From Fontibacterium meridianamericanum (lineage in GTDB: Bacteria > Pseudomonadota > Alphaproteobacteria > Pelagibacterales > Pelagibacteraceae), in contig CBDDYR010000005.1 in the NCBI GenBank assembly GCA_965235635.1, forward strand, positions 1 to 56,125: a stretch of 56,125 bases of DNA. Direction: 5' to 3'. Positions 7,234 to 16,411 of the stretch are shown here, one piece after another. Every line of letters begins with the position of its first letter. Within the stretch, counting starts at the first letter, position 1. The notes below the pieces were generated by a model. That model did not search any database, had not been told where the DNA came from, and was given only the letters and a program-made list of their open reading frames with translations. A program made the translations under genes and the position numbers.

Positions 7234-7990
7234 ATAAAAAAAAATTATTAAAATTAGCTGTTGTTGAGGTAGCAACTTGTTCAAAAGATATTTGTTTAAT
7301 AGAAGCTACAGTTTCAGCTACAATTTTTACATTTGCAGGTTCGTTACTTTTTCCTCTAAACGGATCAGGACTTAAATAAGGAGAGTCTGTTTCTATTAAC
7401 ATTTTTTCTAAAGGAACATATTTTACAACATCTCTTAAATCGTTAGATTTTTTAAAGGTAATTATTCCGCTAAATGAAATTAAGCAGTTAAGATTTAGTA
7501 AATTTTTTGCAAATTCTAAATTTCCTGTAAAACAATGAATTAAAAAATTTGTTTTTTTATAATATTTTTTTACAATTGAAATAGTATCATCATCCGCATC
7601 TCTTGTATGAATTATTACAGGTATTTTCTCAGATATTGAAAATTCAACATGTTTCTCAAATGCAATAATTTGGTCTTTTTTATCACTACGTTTGTAAAAA
7701 TAATCTAATCCCGTTTCTCCAAAAGCTATTATCTTTTTATTCTTTTTTTTTAGCATAAGAATTTCATCTAATTTATCTAAGTTACCTGTTGTTGAATTAG
7801 GATGAATTCCAATAGCACCGTACACATTAGGATATTTACTGACTATTTCTAAAACTTTTTTTGAACTTTCAAGACTAGTACCAATAGTAAGTAAATTAGT
7901 AATATTCTCTTTTTTAGCGTTTAATAGAACTTGATCAATATTATTAATCAAGGGTTCATAATCAAGATGACAATGAGAATCTATTATCAT
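7220..7990 (-). CDS. tatD: TatD family metal-dependent deoxyribonuclease
   Basis: A 256-aa TIM-barrel hydrolase. The metal ligands of the family are visible: HCHLD at residues 6-10 (HxHxD), a Glu in FGETGLDY, IIHTRDAD (His), IHCFTG (His) and IETDSPYLSP (Asp). TatD enzymes are 3'-5' exonucleases on single-stranded or damaged DNA, acting in the cytoplasm. It overlaps metG by ATGA and the MBL hydrolase by 14 bp, as in many alphaproteobacteria, so all three are likely translated from one message. Full length, no anomalies. Confidence 0.93.
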   Translation of the reverse strand: MIIDSHCHLDYEPLINNIDQVLLNAKKENITNLLTIGTSLESSKKVLEIVSKYPNVYGAIGIHPNSTTGNLDKLDEILMLKKKNKKIIAFGETGLDYFYKRSDKKDQIIAFEKHVEFSISEKIPVIIHTRDADDDTISIVKKYYKKTNFLIHCFTGNLEFAKNLLNLNCLISFSGIITFKKSNDLRDVVKYVPLEKMLIETDSPYLSPDPFRGKSNEPANVKIVAETVASIKQISFEQVATSTTANFNNFFLYGKN

Positions 7991-9507
7991 TGTTTTTTAA
8001 ATAGAATATTTATTTTTTGAATTTTAGAATTCTGCTTAAGGGTGAAATTTTTATTTATATTTTTAATGAATCTTTCATTTTGATTAATATTTAATGAGTC
8101 TAAAATTATTTTAGCTTTTTCTGGAATAATGGGTTGCAATAAAATAGAAATTTTTCTCATAAATTCCAAAACCGAATATATTATTATATTTCTTTTTTCT
8201 AAATTATCGTCTTTTAAAGACCATGGCGCTGAGTCATTAACATATTTATTAACTTCCGAGCATAATTGAATAATATTTTTTAAATAATTATGAATTTCAT
8301 ATTTGTTAAAAGTTTTAATTAATAAATCTAAATTATCTTCAACTAGATTTAATATTTTTAGGTCAGAACTTTCTTTTGGTTTACATACGGGAATTATAGA
8401 ATTTAATTTGTTATGAACAATTGAACTTATTCTCTGATAGAGGTTTCCAATATTGTTAGCTAAATCACTATTAATACAATTAATTAGATTTTCTGGAGTT
8501 ATTTTTCCATCCTCTCCATAAATAACCTCTTTCATTAGATAATATCTAATTTCATCTAATCCATAATTTTCTATAATTTCCAAAGGATCTAAAATATTTC
8601 CTTTTGATTTAGACATTTTTTCTTCTCCAGAAAGTATCCAGCCATGGGCAAAAACTTTTTTTGGAGGCTTAATTCCAGCTGCTAATAAAAAGGCTGGCCA
8701 GTAAACACAGTGAAATCTTATAATATCTTTGCCTATGATATGAGCATCTGCAGGCCAAAATTCATTTTTATTATCTTTTTCGAAATAATTTAAAGCACTT
8801 ATGTAGTTTGTAAGAGCATCAAGCCATACGTAAATTACATGTTTATCGTTATTAGGAACAGGTATTCCCCATTTAAAAGAAGTTCTGCTTATAGAAAGAT
8901 CTTTAAGTCCACTTTTAACAAAGCTGATAACTTCATTTTTTCTACTTGTTGGAGAAATAAATTCAGGATTATCCTCATAATATTTTAATAATGGCTCTTG
9001 CCATTTTGATAGTCTAAAAAAATAAGATTCCTCTTCCATCCATTCAACTTTTGATCCTGAAATTTTAGAAGTTTTTAAATCTGATTTAGTTTCTATCTCA
9101 TCCTCTGTATAGAACGCCTCATCAGATACAGAATACCAACCTGAATACTTAGAAATATAAATTTCTTTTTTTTCTTCTAGAATATTCCATAGTTTGGAAA
9201 CAGTAGATTTGTGTCTATTTTCAGTAGTTCTAATAAAATCTGTATTTGTAAGATTAAGTCTCTTTGCAAGGTCGATAAAATTTATAGAAATTTCATCACA
9301 AAACAATTTAGGATCTTTTTTTTGTTGTTCTGCAGCTCTTTGAATTTTCAGACCATGCTCATCTGTACCAGTTAAAAAATTAACATTATATCCTTCTATT
9401 CTTTTAAACCTGGCTATAACATCCGCAGATATACTTGAATAAGCGTGACCCATATGTGGTTTTGCTGAAGGATAATAAATTGGTGTAGTTAGATAAAAAT
9501 TTTTCAT
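7987..9507 (-). CDS. metG: methionyl-tRNA synthetase
   Basis: A 506-aa class I aminoacyl-tRNA synthetase that charges tRNA-Met. The HIGH-type motif appears as HMGHAYS near residue 18 and the KMSKS loop as EKMSKSKGNI near residue 298. The connective region lacks the four-Cys zinc knuckle of the longer type, and there is no C-terminal tRNA-binding EMAP-like domain, consistent with the compact form. The start overlaps the holB stop by one base and the end overlaps tatD by four, so it sits in the tmk-holB-metG-tatD string. Confidence 0.97.
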   Translation of the reverse strand: MKNFYLTTPIYYPSAKPHMGHAYSSISADVIARFKRIEGYNVNFLTGTDEHGLKIQRAAEQQKKDPKLFCDEISINFIDLAKRLNLTNTDFIRTTENRHKSTVSKLWNILEEKKEIYISKYSGWYSVSDEAFYTEDEIETKSDLKTSKISGSKVEWMEEESYFFRLSKWQEPLLKYYEDNPEFISPTSRKNEVISFVKSGLKDLSISRTSFKWGIPVPNNDKHVIYVWLDALTNYISALNYFEKDNKNEFWPADAHIIGKDIIRFHCVYWPAFLLAAGIKPPKKVFAHGWILSGEEKMSKSKGNILDPLEIIENYGLDEIRYYLMKEVIYGEDGKITPENLINCINSDLANNIGNLYQRISSIVHNKLNSIIPVCKPKESSDLKILNLVEDNLDLLIKTFNKYEIHNYLKNIIQLCSEVNKYVNDSAPWSLKDDNLEKRNIIIYSVLEFMRKISILLQPIIPEKAKIILDSLNINQNERFIKNINKNFTLKQNSKIQKINILFKKQ

Positions 9508-10448
9508 TATTTAATTCCAAGCAGCATATTAATTTCATAAAAACTACTTTTTATTTCATTATTAATTGAATTGATATTGTAAATAATATTATTAATTTTG
9601 TTTCTTATTCTAAAATTTTTAAAAAAGTTATTTTTTTCTAATTTTTCATTTAAATAATTTTCAATATAAAAATGCATTAAATCTAATATTTTATTATATT
9701 TTTCTTCCAAATAAAAATTTTGGATAGTTAAAACCTTTGTAGCAAAATCTTTTTCGTTAATATTTAATTCATTAAATAGAGTATTTATTTTTAGATTTAT
9801 TCCTGGTGTCAAATTTTTAATAATTGGACCATTTACTTCAAATTGCTTCAATATTTTTTCTTTAATAAAAGTACTTTCTTTTGAATTTAAAAAAAGCCTG
9901 TAAACAAAACATCTTGATTTAATAGTCTCTAATAAAAATTTATTCTCAGTATAGGATATAAAAAAATAATTATTTTCAGGCAATTCTTCTAATATTTTTA
10001 AAATCGAATTTGAAGAATTTTTATTAAGATTTTCTGCGCATTCTAAAAAAAATATTTTAGGTTTGTTATTTATGGATGACTTGGTAAAGAAATTTATAAT
10101 TTCTCTTGTTTCTTCTATACTTATTATTTTTTTATAATCATCAACCTTTAAATGTTTAAAATTAAAATTAGTGTTATTAATTAAATCTAAGTAACTAGTA
10201 TTGTTTTGTATAATTTCTTTAATATTAATATTGTAAGCACCTTCCTCATTATTGGACAATATAAAGTTTATTAGATGGAAAATAAAAGTTGCCTTACCGA
10301 TCCCATCACTTCCGCTAAATATAATTTTGTTTGGTAATTTTTGTTTTTTTTGCAAACTAGAAAGGTTATTAAATGAATCATCATGTCCATATAAAAATCT
10401 TTGGTATTTATTTAAAGTTTCAATATTAAGAAAATTAAAGTCTTGCAT
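9507..10448 (-). CDS. holB: DNA polymerase III delta' subunit
   Basis: A 313-aa AAA+ clamp-loader subunit. The nucleotide-binding loop is degenerate (GSDGIGKAT near residue 46), as expected for delta', which does not hydrolyse ATP. SIEETREIINFF and the sensor region ILKILEELPENNYFF are recognisable. The usual zinc-binding cysteines are not evident. Its place between tmk and metG is the standard alphaproteobacterial order and supports the call, since delta' diverges strongly in sequence. It overlaps tmk by 14 bp. Confidence 0.88.
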   Translation of the reverse strand: MQDFNFLNIETLNKYQRFLYGHDDSFNNLSSLQKKQKLPNKIIFSGSDGIGKATFIFHLINFILSNNEEGAYNINIKEIIQNNTSYLDLINNTNFNFKHLKVDDYKKIISIEETREIINFFTKSSINNKPKIFFLECAENLNKNSSNSILKILEELPENNYFFISYTENKFLLETIKSRCFVYRLFLNSKESTFIKEKILKQFEVNGPIIKNLTPGINLKINTLFNELNINEKDFATKVLTIQNFYLEEKYNKILDLMHFYIENYLNEKLEKNNFFKNFRIRNKINNIIYNINSINNEIKSSFYEINMLLGIK

Positions 10449-11076
10449 TTAACACCTTTAATGTTTTTTTAGTTATATAATTATGAATTTCATTGAGGGG
10501 CTTGTTACCATCTACTATAGTAATTTTATTCTTATACAATTTAGAAATTTTTAAAAAACCATTTCTAACTTTATTGAAGTGATAACTTGAAAGTTTATCA
10601 AATCTGTTTGTTTTTTTTGATCTTTTCCTTATTCTAATTTTAGATTCATTTATATTTAAATCGATCAAAAAAGTTAAATCTGGATGAATTTTATTAAAAA
10701 TTTTTTTTTGAATACTAAATATAAATTTTTTATCCATACCTTCCAAATAATGTTGGTAAGCTAATGTTGAGTAAAAAAATCTGTCACAAATAATAATAAA
10801 TTTTTTTTTTAGATAAAAATTTATTTTATTAATAATATGTTCATTTCTTGCAGCCATTAAAAGTAAAAATTCGCTCAACGGACTAATATTAGTTTTTTTA
10901 TCTAGTATTAAATTTCTTATTTTTTCTGAAAATATTGTTCCACCAGGTTCTCTAGTTAAAATTACATTTTTAGTAATTTTCTTTTTAATAAATTTGTATA
11001 GTAATTTTGCCTGTGTTGATTTTCCAGAGCCCTCAACTCCTTCAAAGCAGATAAAAAGAGGTTTTTTTATCGCCAT
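10435..11076 (-). CDS. tmk: thymidylate kinase
   Basis: A 213-aa P-loop kinase that phosphorylates dTMP to dTDP. Walker A is GVEGSGKST at residues 13-21. The thymidylate-binding TREPGGT lies near 41-47, the DRF motif (CDRFFYST) near 95-102, and the lid region with RIRKRSKKTNRFD follows. It overlaps dacC by 10 bp and holB by 14 bp, so the operon continues unbroken. Confidence 0.95.
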   Translation of the reverse strand: MAIKKPLFICFEGVEGSGKSTQAKLLYKFIKKKITKNVILTREPGGTIFSEKIRNLILDKKTNISPLSEFLLLMAARNEHIINKINFYLKKKFIIICDRFFYSTLAYQHYLEGMDKKFIFSIQKKIFNKIHPDLTFLIDLNINESKIRIRKRSKKTNRFDKLSSYHFNKVRNGFLKISKLYKNKITIVDGNKPLNEIHNYITKKTLKVLNARL

Positions 11077-12227
11077 ATATAATAATTGATATTTTGAATT
11101 CCTCTAAAAAATATATTTTTGTCAGTTATGTCTTTTTGAGCAAATAAATCCTCAGTATCTATAAGTTCTTTATTATTATAAATTCTAAGAACTGCAACTT
11201 TTTCAAATTTTTTAATAGGTAATTGTAATGGATATTCGTATTCTAATTCCATTTTAATCTTTGGATTTTTTAAATTTTTTGGAAGATTAATAAAAATTCC
11301 ATCTTTATTAATTCCTCTCACGTCTAAATATGATGAACTACCATTCCATATTTTAATTTTAAACTTATCCTTGTCATAATTAATTTTAACAAGATCAATT
11401 TTATTAAAAGCGTTATTTAATAATATTTTAGAAGTTTCTGCTCTAGATGACATTGTAGGCAAACCACTGATGACAACAATTATTCTTCTATTGTCCTTTT
11501 TTTTCGTAACAGCAATTGAATATTTACTATCTTTTAAATGTCCGGTTTTAATTCCATCAACGCCTTCATCCATAGAAAGTAAAACATTCCTATTTTCTTG
11601 TTTAACTGGATTTCCTCCGGTTCTTGCCCATGCAAAATCTTTCTCCTTAAAATATTTATAATACTGCATATAGTTATTTATTAAATAAGAAGATAACAAA
11701 GCAATGTCTCTTACAGTTGAGTAGTTAGTTTGGCTAAAAGTTCCAGATGAATTACTAAAATTTGTATTTATCATTTTTATTTCTTTAGCTTTTTCATTCA
11801 TTATGTTTACAAACTGTTCTTCAGTTCCAGCAATTCCTTCTGCCAAAACAATTGATGCATCGACCCCAGAGACTATGATTAGACCTCTTAATAAATCTTC
11901 AATCGAAACTTTGTCCCCTGGCACCAGAAACATTGTAGATTCACCTGATTTAGTTGCTTCACGTGCTTTTTTAGAAACAATAAATTGATCTGTAAGTTTA
12001 ATTTTTTTACTCTTAAGTTGATCAAAGACAATTACTGCTGTCATAATTTTTGTCATTGAGGCTGGAGATATTTTTTGATCAGCATTTTTTTCAGCTAATA
12101 CTGCTCCACTAGAGTGATCAATAACAATTCCTTGTTTAACTTTATCAGGAATATTTATTTGAGAATAATTAACGGAAGTAAGATTAAGTAGAATAAATAT
12201 TGAAAGAAAAAAATTTTTCCAAATCAT
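11067..12227 (-). CDS. dacC: D-alanyl-D-alanine carboxypeptidase (penicillin-binding protein 5/6 type)
   Basis: A 386-aa periplasmic serine peptidase that trims the pentapeptide stem of peptidoglycan. The N-terminal hydrophobic signal covers residues about 4-20. The active-site triad motifs are present: SMTK at 57-60 (nucleophile Ser57), SGVDAS as the SxN-like motif near 118 and KTG near 226. A C-terminal beta-rich PBP5_C-like domain follows from about residue 275. Full length. It is cotranscribed with the rlpA-like lipoprotein and mltB, giving a wall-remodelling trio at the head of the string. Confidence 0.95.
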   Translation of the reverse strand: MIWKNFFLSIFILLNLTSVNYSQINIPDKVKQGIVIDHSSGAVLAEKNADQKISPASMTKIMTAVIVFDQLKSKKIKLTDQFIVSKKAREATKSGESTMFLVPGDKVSIEDLLRGLIIVSGVDASIVLAEGIAGTEEQFVNIMNEKAKEIKMINTNFSNSSGTFSQTNYSTVRDIALLSSYLINNYMQYYKYFKEKDFAWARTGGNPVKQENRNVLLSMDEGVDGIKTGHLKDSKYSIAVTKKKDNRRIIVVISGLPTMSSRAETSKILLNNAFNKIDLVKINYDKDKFKIKIWNGSSSYLDVRGINKDGIFINLPKNLKNPKIKMELEYEYPLQLPIKKFEKVAVLRIYNNKELIDTEDLFAQKDITDKNIFFRGIQNINYYIWR

Positions 12228-12895
12228 TCAAGGGTTATATTATAATTTTCAAACTTAGTATTTACTATTTTTTTAAAAAAAATATCAAATTCACTAATAT
12301 CACTAATAGTTGCTACTTTTACTCTGTATTTTTTATTAACTTGAAGAATTATTGGATTAATATTTTTAATCTCTTTTTTTAATAAACTAACTAAATCTAA
12401 AGCGGAATTTTTAAAAATAAAATCACCGTAGAAAATTGTAATTTTTTTTAAAACGTTTTCATTTGAGAAATTATTTTTAGATAAATCAATAATATCAACA
12501 TTTTGAGTTTCTATATTTTGTTGTATTTTCTTTTCCTCTTCAAAAATTTTTACTTTATCTGCTATAAAAGTTTTATTATTTCTAATAGTTTCAATTTTAA
12601 CTATTGGTAATCCCAAATTTAGCTCTAATAAGTCCAAATATTTATCAGGAATAATAATTTCTCTTTCCTTTTTAAATTCAGAATTTTTATTAATATTTAA
12701 AACAATATTTTTTTTATTTAATAAATTAGTAACTTTAATTTGAGTATTCGGAGGTATATTTCTGTGAATTACTTCATTATTTTTAGAGAATTCTGCAAAG
12801 CCAATTTTTTCATAAGTAATATTTTTTTCAGAAGTTGAGAAATTTTGACAAGATGTAATTAAAAAAAAAAATAAAATAACTATCTTATTTCTCAT
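12224..12895 (-). CDS. rlpA: RlpA-like septal lipoprotein with C-terminal SPOR-like region
   Basis: A 223-aa protein with a lipoprotein signal: hydrophobic residues 4-14 followed by the lipobox-like ITSC, putting the modified Cys at about residue 16. The middle part (GFAEFSKNNEVIHRNIPPNTQIKVTNL) resembles the double-psi barrel of RlpA. The last about 75 residues have the length and beta-alpha-beta pattern of a SPOR domain, which binds denuded glycan. Sequence conservation is weak and the barrel's catalytic residues are not clear. The placement between mltB and dacC is the usual alphaproteobacterial neighbourhood and raises confidence. Confidence 0.7.
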   Translation of the reverse strand: MRNKIVILFFFLITSCQNFSTSEKNITYEKIGFAEFSKNNEVIHRNIPPNTQIKVTNLLNKKNIVLNINKNSEFKKEREIIIPDKYLDLLELNLGLPIVKIETIRNNKTFIADKVKIFEEEKKIQQNIETQNVDIIDLSKNNFSNENVLKKITIFYGDFIFKNSALDLVSLLKKEIKNINPIILQVNKKYRVKVATISDISEFDIFFKKIVNTKFENYNITLE

Positions 12896-12896
12896 T

Positions 12897-13892
12897 TTAA
12901 ATTTTTATTTTATCAGAAAGAGTTCCAACTGTTATTGCAAAGCGCAAAGATCTATTCCATTCCAATAATCTTAAAAAATTATCAAAAACAATATACATTG
13001 GGCCATCATCTCCATCTGGTCTTATTAACCAGCCTTCTTTTTTATCAGGATACATAATCTCGCTTCCATCTTTGTTCTTAAAACCTAATGATTTTAATTG
13101 TGCGATTGAGATTATGTTTTTAAGATTTCTAGAGTCTGAATTAATTAAATTGTTATCAAAATTTTTATCTATTTTAATTTCAAATCCCCATTTATCTTTT
13201 TCGTTCCAGCCTATTGTTTTTAAATAATTAGCAGCAGATGCAAGTGAATCTTGAAATGAATTTATTAAATCAATATCTGCAACCTCATCAAAATTAACTG
13301 CATATTTTTGAATCGTTGATGGCATAAATTGAAAGTTCCCAATAGCTCCAGCCCATGAACCATTTAGACTCTCATATTTTATTGTTTTGTTATCAATTAA
13401 TTTTAAAAGTATAATTAATTCCTTTTCAAAATATTCTGGTCTCCGGTTATCAAAGGATAATGTTGATAAAGCTGAAATAATATCTACCTTTCCCTTGTTA
13501 ACACCAAAATTTGTTTCTATTCCCCATAAGGCTACTAAAATTTCTTTATCGACTTTAAATTTAGTATTAACTTTCTCAAGCAGAGTTAAATTTTCATTTA
13601 AAAGAATTTTTCCAGTTTGGATTCTTTTCTCATCTACTCTTTTGTCTATATACTCATAAGTTTTTTCAAAAAATTCTGGCTGCTTTCTATCCAAAGCAAC
13701 AATTCTTTCTAAATATTTTGCATTTTTCAATGCATTTTCAACGGTTTCTTTTGAAACTCCCTGAGTTATTGCTCTGGCTTTAAAACCAATTAACCACTCA
13801 TTAAATTTTTCATTTGATAATGAAATATTAGGATTAGATATTAGAAATAAATAAATAATTAGAAATATTTTAAATTTAGGGTAAATATTCAT
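12897..13892 (-). CDS. mltB: lytic murein transglycosylase (MltB family)
   Basis: A 331-aa enzyme that cleaves glycan strands to form 1,6-anhydro ends. A signal segment covers residues about 8-26. The catalytic Glu lies in WGIETNFG (near residues 143-150), with SFDNRRPEYFEKELI, GSWAGAIGNFQFMPST and FPP-like ends typical of the SLT_2 domain. No separate peptidoglycan-binding domain is visible after about residue 310. It is the first gene of the minus-strand string ending at 4219. Confidence 0.92.
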   Translation of the reverse strand: MNIYPKFKIFLIIYLFLISNPNISLSNEKFNEWLIGFKARAITQGVSKETVENALKNAKYLERIVALDRKQPEFFEKTYEYIDKRVDEKRIQTGKILLNENLTLLEKVNTKFKVDKEILVALWGIETNFGVNKGKVDIISALSTLSFDNRRPEYFEKELIILLKLIDNKTIKYESLNGSWAGAIGNFQFMPSTIQKYAVNFDEVADIDLINSFQDSLASAANYLKTIGWNEKDKWGFEIKIDKNFDNNLINSDSRNLKNIISIAQLKSLGFKNKDGSEIMYPDKKEGWLIRPDGDDGPMYIVFDNFLRLLEWNRSLRFAITVGTLSDKIKI

Positions 13893-13934
13893 AACTTTTT
13901 TCTAACATAGCCAACATTTAAAGTCATTAATCAA

Positions 13935-14024
13935 GGAGAGGTGGCTGAGCGGTTGAAAGCACTAGTCTTGAAAACTAGCAACGGGGCAACTCGTTCGTGG
14001 GTTCAAATCCCACCCTCTCCGCCA
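13935..14024 (+). tRNA. tRNA-Ser (anticodon TGA)
   Basis: The acceptor GGAGAGG pairs with CCTCTCC. The anticodon stem CTAGT/ACTAG encloses CTTGAAA, giving anticodon TGA. A long variable arm (AACGGGGCAACTCGTT) marks it as class II, and the T arm GTGGGTTCAAATCCCAC is intact. CCA is encoded. It lies between mltB and sdhE. Confidence 0.97.
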
Positions 14025-14052
14025 ATATTTTATTAATTTGATTCTATATTAA

Positions 14053-14304
14053 TTAAAATTTCAAATTAAAATTTTTAATTTTTGTTGATACAGAAAAATT
14101 TTCTAATTCGATATTTTTTTTATTATCCACTAACCAGGAGCTTAATTCTTTATCAGTAAAATTTAATAAAAGTTCAAATTCTTTTAATTCTTCAAAAGTT
14201 AATTTTTTTAAGTTTTCATTAGCAAATCCACCAATTAACAAATCCATTTCTTTTGTACCTCTGTGATTAGCGCGATATAAAAGTTTTTTTATTAAATTAT
14301 TCAT
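14053..14304 (-). CDS. sdhE: succinate dehydrogenase assembly factor SdhE
   Basis: An 83-aa protein with the RGTKEMD signature (RANHRGTKEMDLLIGGF, residues 12-28), the RGxxE motif needed to promote covalent FAD attachment to SdhA. Length and helical content fit the SdhE/YgfY (Sdh5) family. It is divergent from recG with a 37-bp gap, and recG adjacency is common in alphaproteobacteria. Confidence 0.93.
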   Translation of the reverse strand: MNNLIKKLLYRANHRGTKEMDLLIGGFANENLKKLTFEELKEFELLLNFTDKELSSWLVDNKKNIELENFSVSTKIKNFNLKF

Positions 14305-14341
14305 AACTAATATATATATCTTAATTAATATAAGTCTTTAA

Positions 14342-16411
14342 ATGATAGATAAAAACTTCAATTTTTTTTTTAATCCAATTTCTAAAACAAAAGGAATAGG
14401 ACCAAAAATCCAAAAGTTATTTAATGAAAAAAAAATTGAGACTAATATTGATTTAATTTTTAATTTCCCCTATGGATTAATTGATAGAACGCATTGTCCT
14501 AAGTTAAATAATCTAGAAGTAGGAAAAATTAGCACAATATTTGTTAAAGTAAAAAAACATAACTTCCCAAGAATAAGAAGACTTCCAAATACCGTTCAAT
14601 GTTACGACGATACTGGAGAAATAAACATTGTTTTTTTTAATTCTAGAGAAAATTATATTAAAGAAATGCTTCCTCTTAATAGTGAGGTCATTATTAGTGG
14701 AAAAATTAATATTTATAAAAGCAAATTCCAGATCACTAATCCTGATTATATTACTTCTGTTAACAATGAAGAAAAAGTTAGCAAAATAATGCCGACTTAT
14801 AGTTCATTAAAAGGCATTTCTAACAAGACTATAAATAAGATTTATGAAAATATCTCAAAAAGTATACCAGACGTTCCGGAATGGCATAGAGATATAGTTA
14901 TTAAAAATAATAAATGGTTTAATTTTAAAGATTCATTAATTCAACTTCATAACCCAAAAAAATTAGAAGATTTAAACAAAAATTCTTTAGCTTATGAAAG
15001 AATCTCATTTGATGAAATATTTTCTAATCTATTAATTTTTTCACAAATTAAAAAAAAAAATTTAACTATTTATAAAAAACCTAAATTATTTTCATCAGTA
15101 TATAAAGATAAAATAATTAAAAATTTGTCTTTTGCCTTAACGGAAGATCAAGAAAATATTATTAAAGAAATTGAAGATGATCTTCGTAAAAGTAAAAAAA
15201 TGTTAAGATTACTTCAAGGTGATGTGGGTTCAGGAAAAACTATAATATCAATCATTTCTGGAATTAATGTTATAGCTTCTGGTTTTCAAGTTGCCTTAAT
15301 GTGTCCAACTGAAATATTAGCAACACAACATTTAAATTTAATTAAATCAATAACCCATGGATTAGATATTAAAGTTGAAATTTTAAGTAGTGGCATAAAT
15401 AAAAAAAAACAAAATGAAATTAAAAAAGAACTTATTGATGGAAAAATTAATTTTTTAATAGGAACTCATTCTTTATTTCAAGAAAGTGTGACATTTAATA
15501 ATTTAGGTTTAATTATTATAGATGAACAACATAAATTTGGTGTTAAACAAAGAATAAACCTTTCAGAAAAAGGAGGTAACAACTGTGATGTGTTGCTGAT
15601 GAGTGCTACACCAATACCTAGAACTCTAATTTTATCAACTTATGGCGATATGGATATTTCTACGCTTAGAGAAAAGCCGTTTAAAAAAACCAAAATTGTA
15701 ACCAATATAATTCCTGAAAATAAAATTCCTGATTTAATTAATTTAATAAAAAAAAAAATTGAAACCAAACAACAAATTTATTGGATTTGTCCATTAATTG
15801 AAGAAAGTAAAAAAGTAAAGTTAACCCCCGTAATAGATAGATTTGAATATCTAAAGAAATATTTTCCTGAAAATATTGCTGTACTGCACGGTAATTTAAA
15901 AAATGATGAAAAAATTAAGGTAATGAAAGATTTTTTAGATAAAAAATTTTCAATATTAATATCAACTACAGTAGTTGAGGTTGGAGTAGATAATACAAAC
16001 TCAAATACTATTATAATTGAGAATTCAGAAAGATTTGGTTTAGCCCAATTACATCAGCTAAGAGGAAGGGTTGGTAGAGGAAATGAAGATGGTGAGTGTA
16101 TTTTAATATATTCAAAATCAATAAGTGAAAATGGAAAAAAAAGACTTAAAATTCTTAAAGATTCTAATGATGGTTTTTATATATCTGAACAAGATTTAAA
16201 ATTAAGAGGGTTTGGAGATATTATTGGTTACAAACAAAGTGGTGAAAAAGATTTCATAGTAGCAGACCCAATGCATCATGCTCATCTTTTTGAATTAGCT
16301 AAAAAAGAAAGTGATTTTTACACGGATACTAATTTATCAATTGATAAATTTAGTATGCTCCTTAAGTTTTTTAAAAAAGATAAAATATTAAATATAATAG
16401 ATACTGGTTAA
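14342..16411 (+). CDS. recG: ATP-dependent DNA helicase RecG
   Basis: A 689-aa superfamily 2 helicase that remodels stalled forks and Holliday junctions. The N-terminal wedge OB fold spans residues about 55-145. Walker A GDVGSGKT lies at 293-300, the DExH box as DEQHKFG near 396, and motif III as MSATPIPRTL. The C-terminal helicase half has QLRGRVGRG (motif VI) near 575. Full length. Its last 4 bp overlap the convergent transporter gene. Confidence 0.96.
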   Translation: MIDKNFNFFFNPISKTKGIGPKIQKLFNEKKIETNIDLIFNFPYGLIDRTHCPKLNNLEVGKISTIFVKVKKHNFPRIRRLPNTVQCYDDTGEINIVFFNSRENYIKEMLPLNSEVIISGKINIYKSKFQITNPDYITSVNNEEKVSKIMPTYSSLKGISNKTINKIYENISKSIPDVPEWHRDIVIKNNKWFNFKDSLIQLHNPKKLEDLNKNSLAYERISFDEIFSNLLIFSQIKKKNLTIYKKPKLFSSVYKDKIIKNLSFALTEDQENIIKEIEDDLRKSKKMLRLLQGDVGSGKTIISIISGINVIASGFQVALMCPTEILATQHLNLIKSITHGLDIKVEILSSGINKKKQNEIKKELIDGKINFLIGTHSLFQESVTFNNLGLIIIDEQHKFGVKQRINLSEKGGNNCDVLLMSATPIPRTLILSTYGDMDISTLREKPFKKTKIVTNIIPENKIPDLINLIKKKIETKQQIYWICPLIEESKKVKLTPVIDRFEYLKKYFPENIAVLHGNLKNDEKIKVMKDFLDKKFSILISTTVVEVGVDNTNSNTIIIENSERFGLAQLHQLRGRVGRGNEDGECILIYSKSISENGKKRLKILKDSNDGFYISEQDLKLRGFGDIIGYKQSGEKDFIVADPMHHAHLFELAKKESDFYTDTNLSIDKFSMLLKFFKKDKILNIIDTG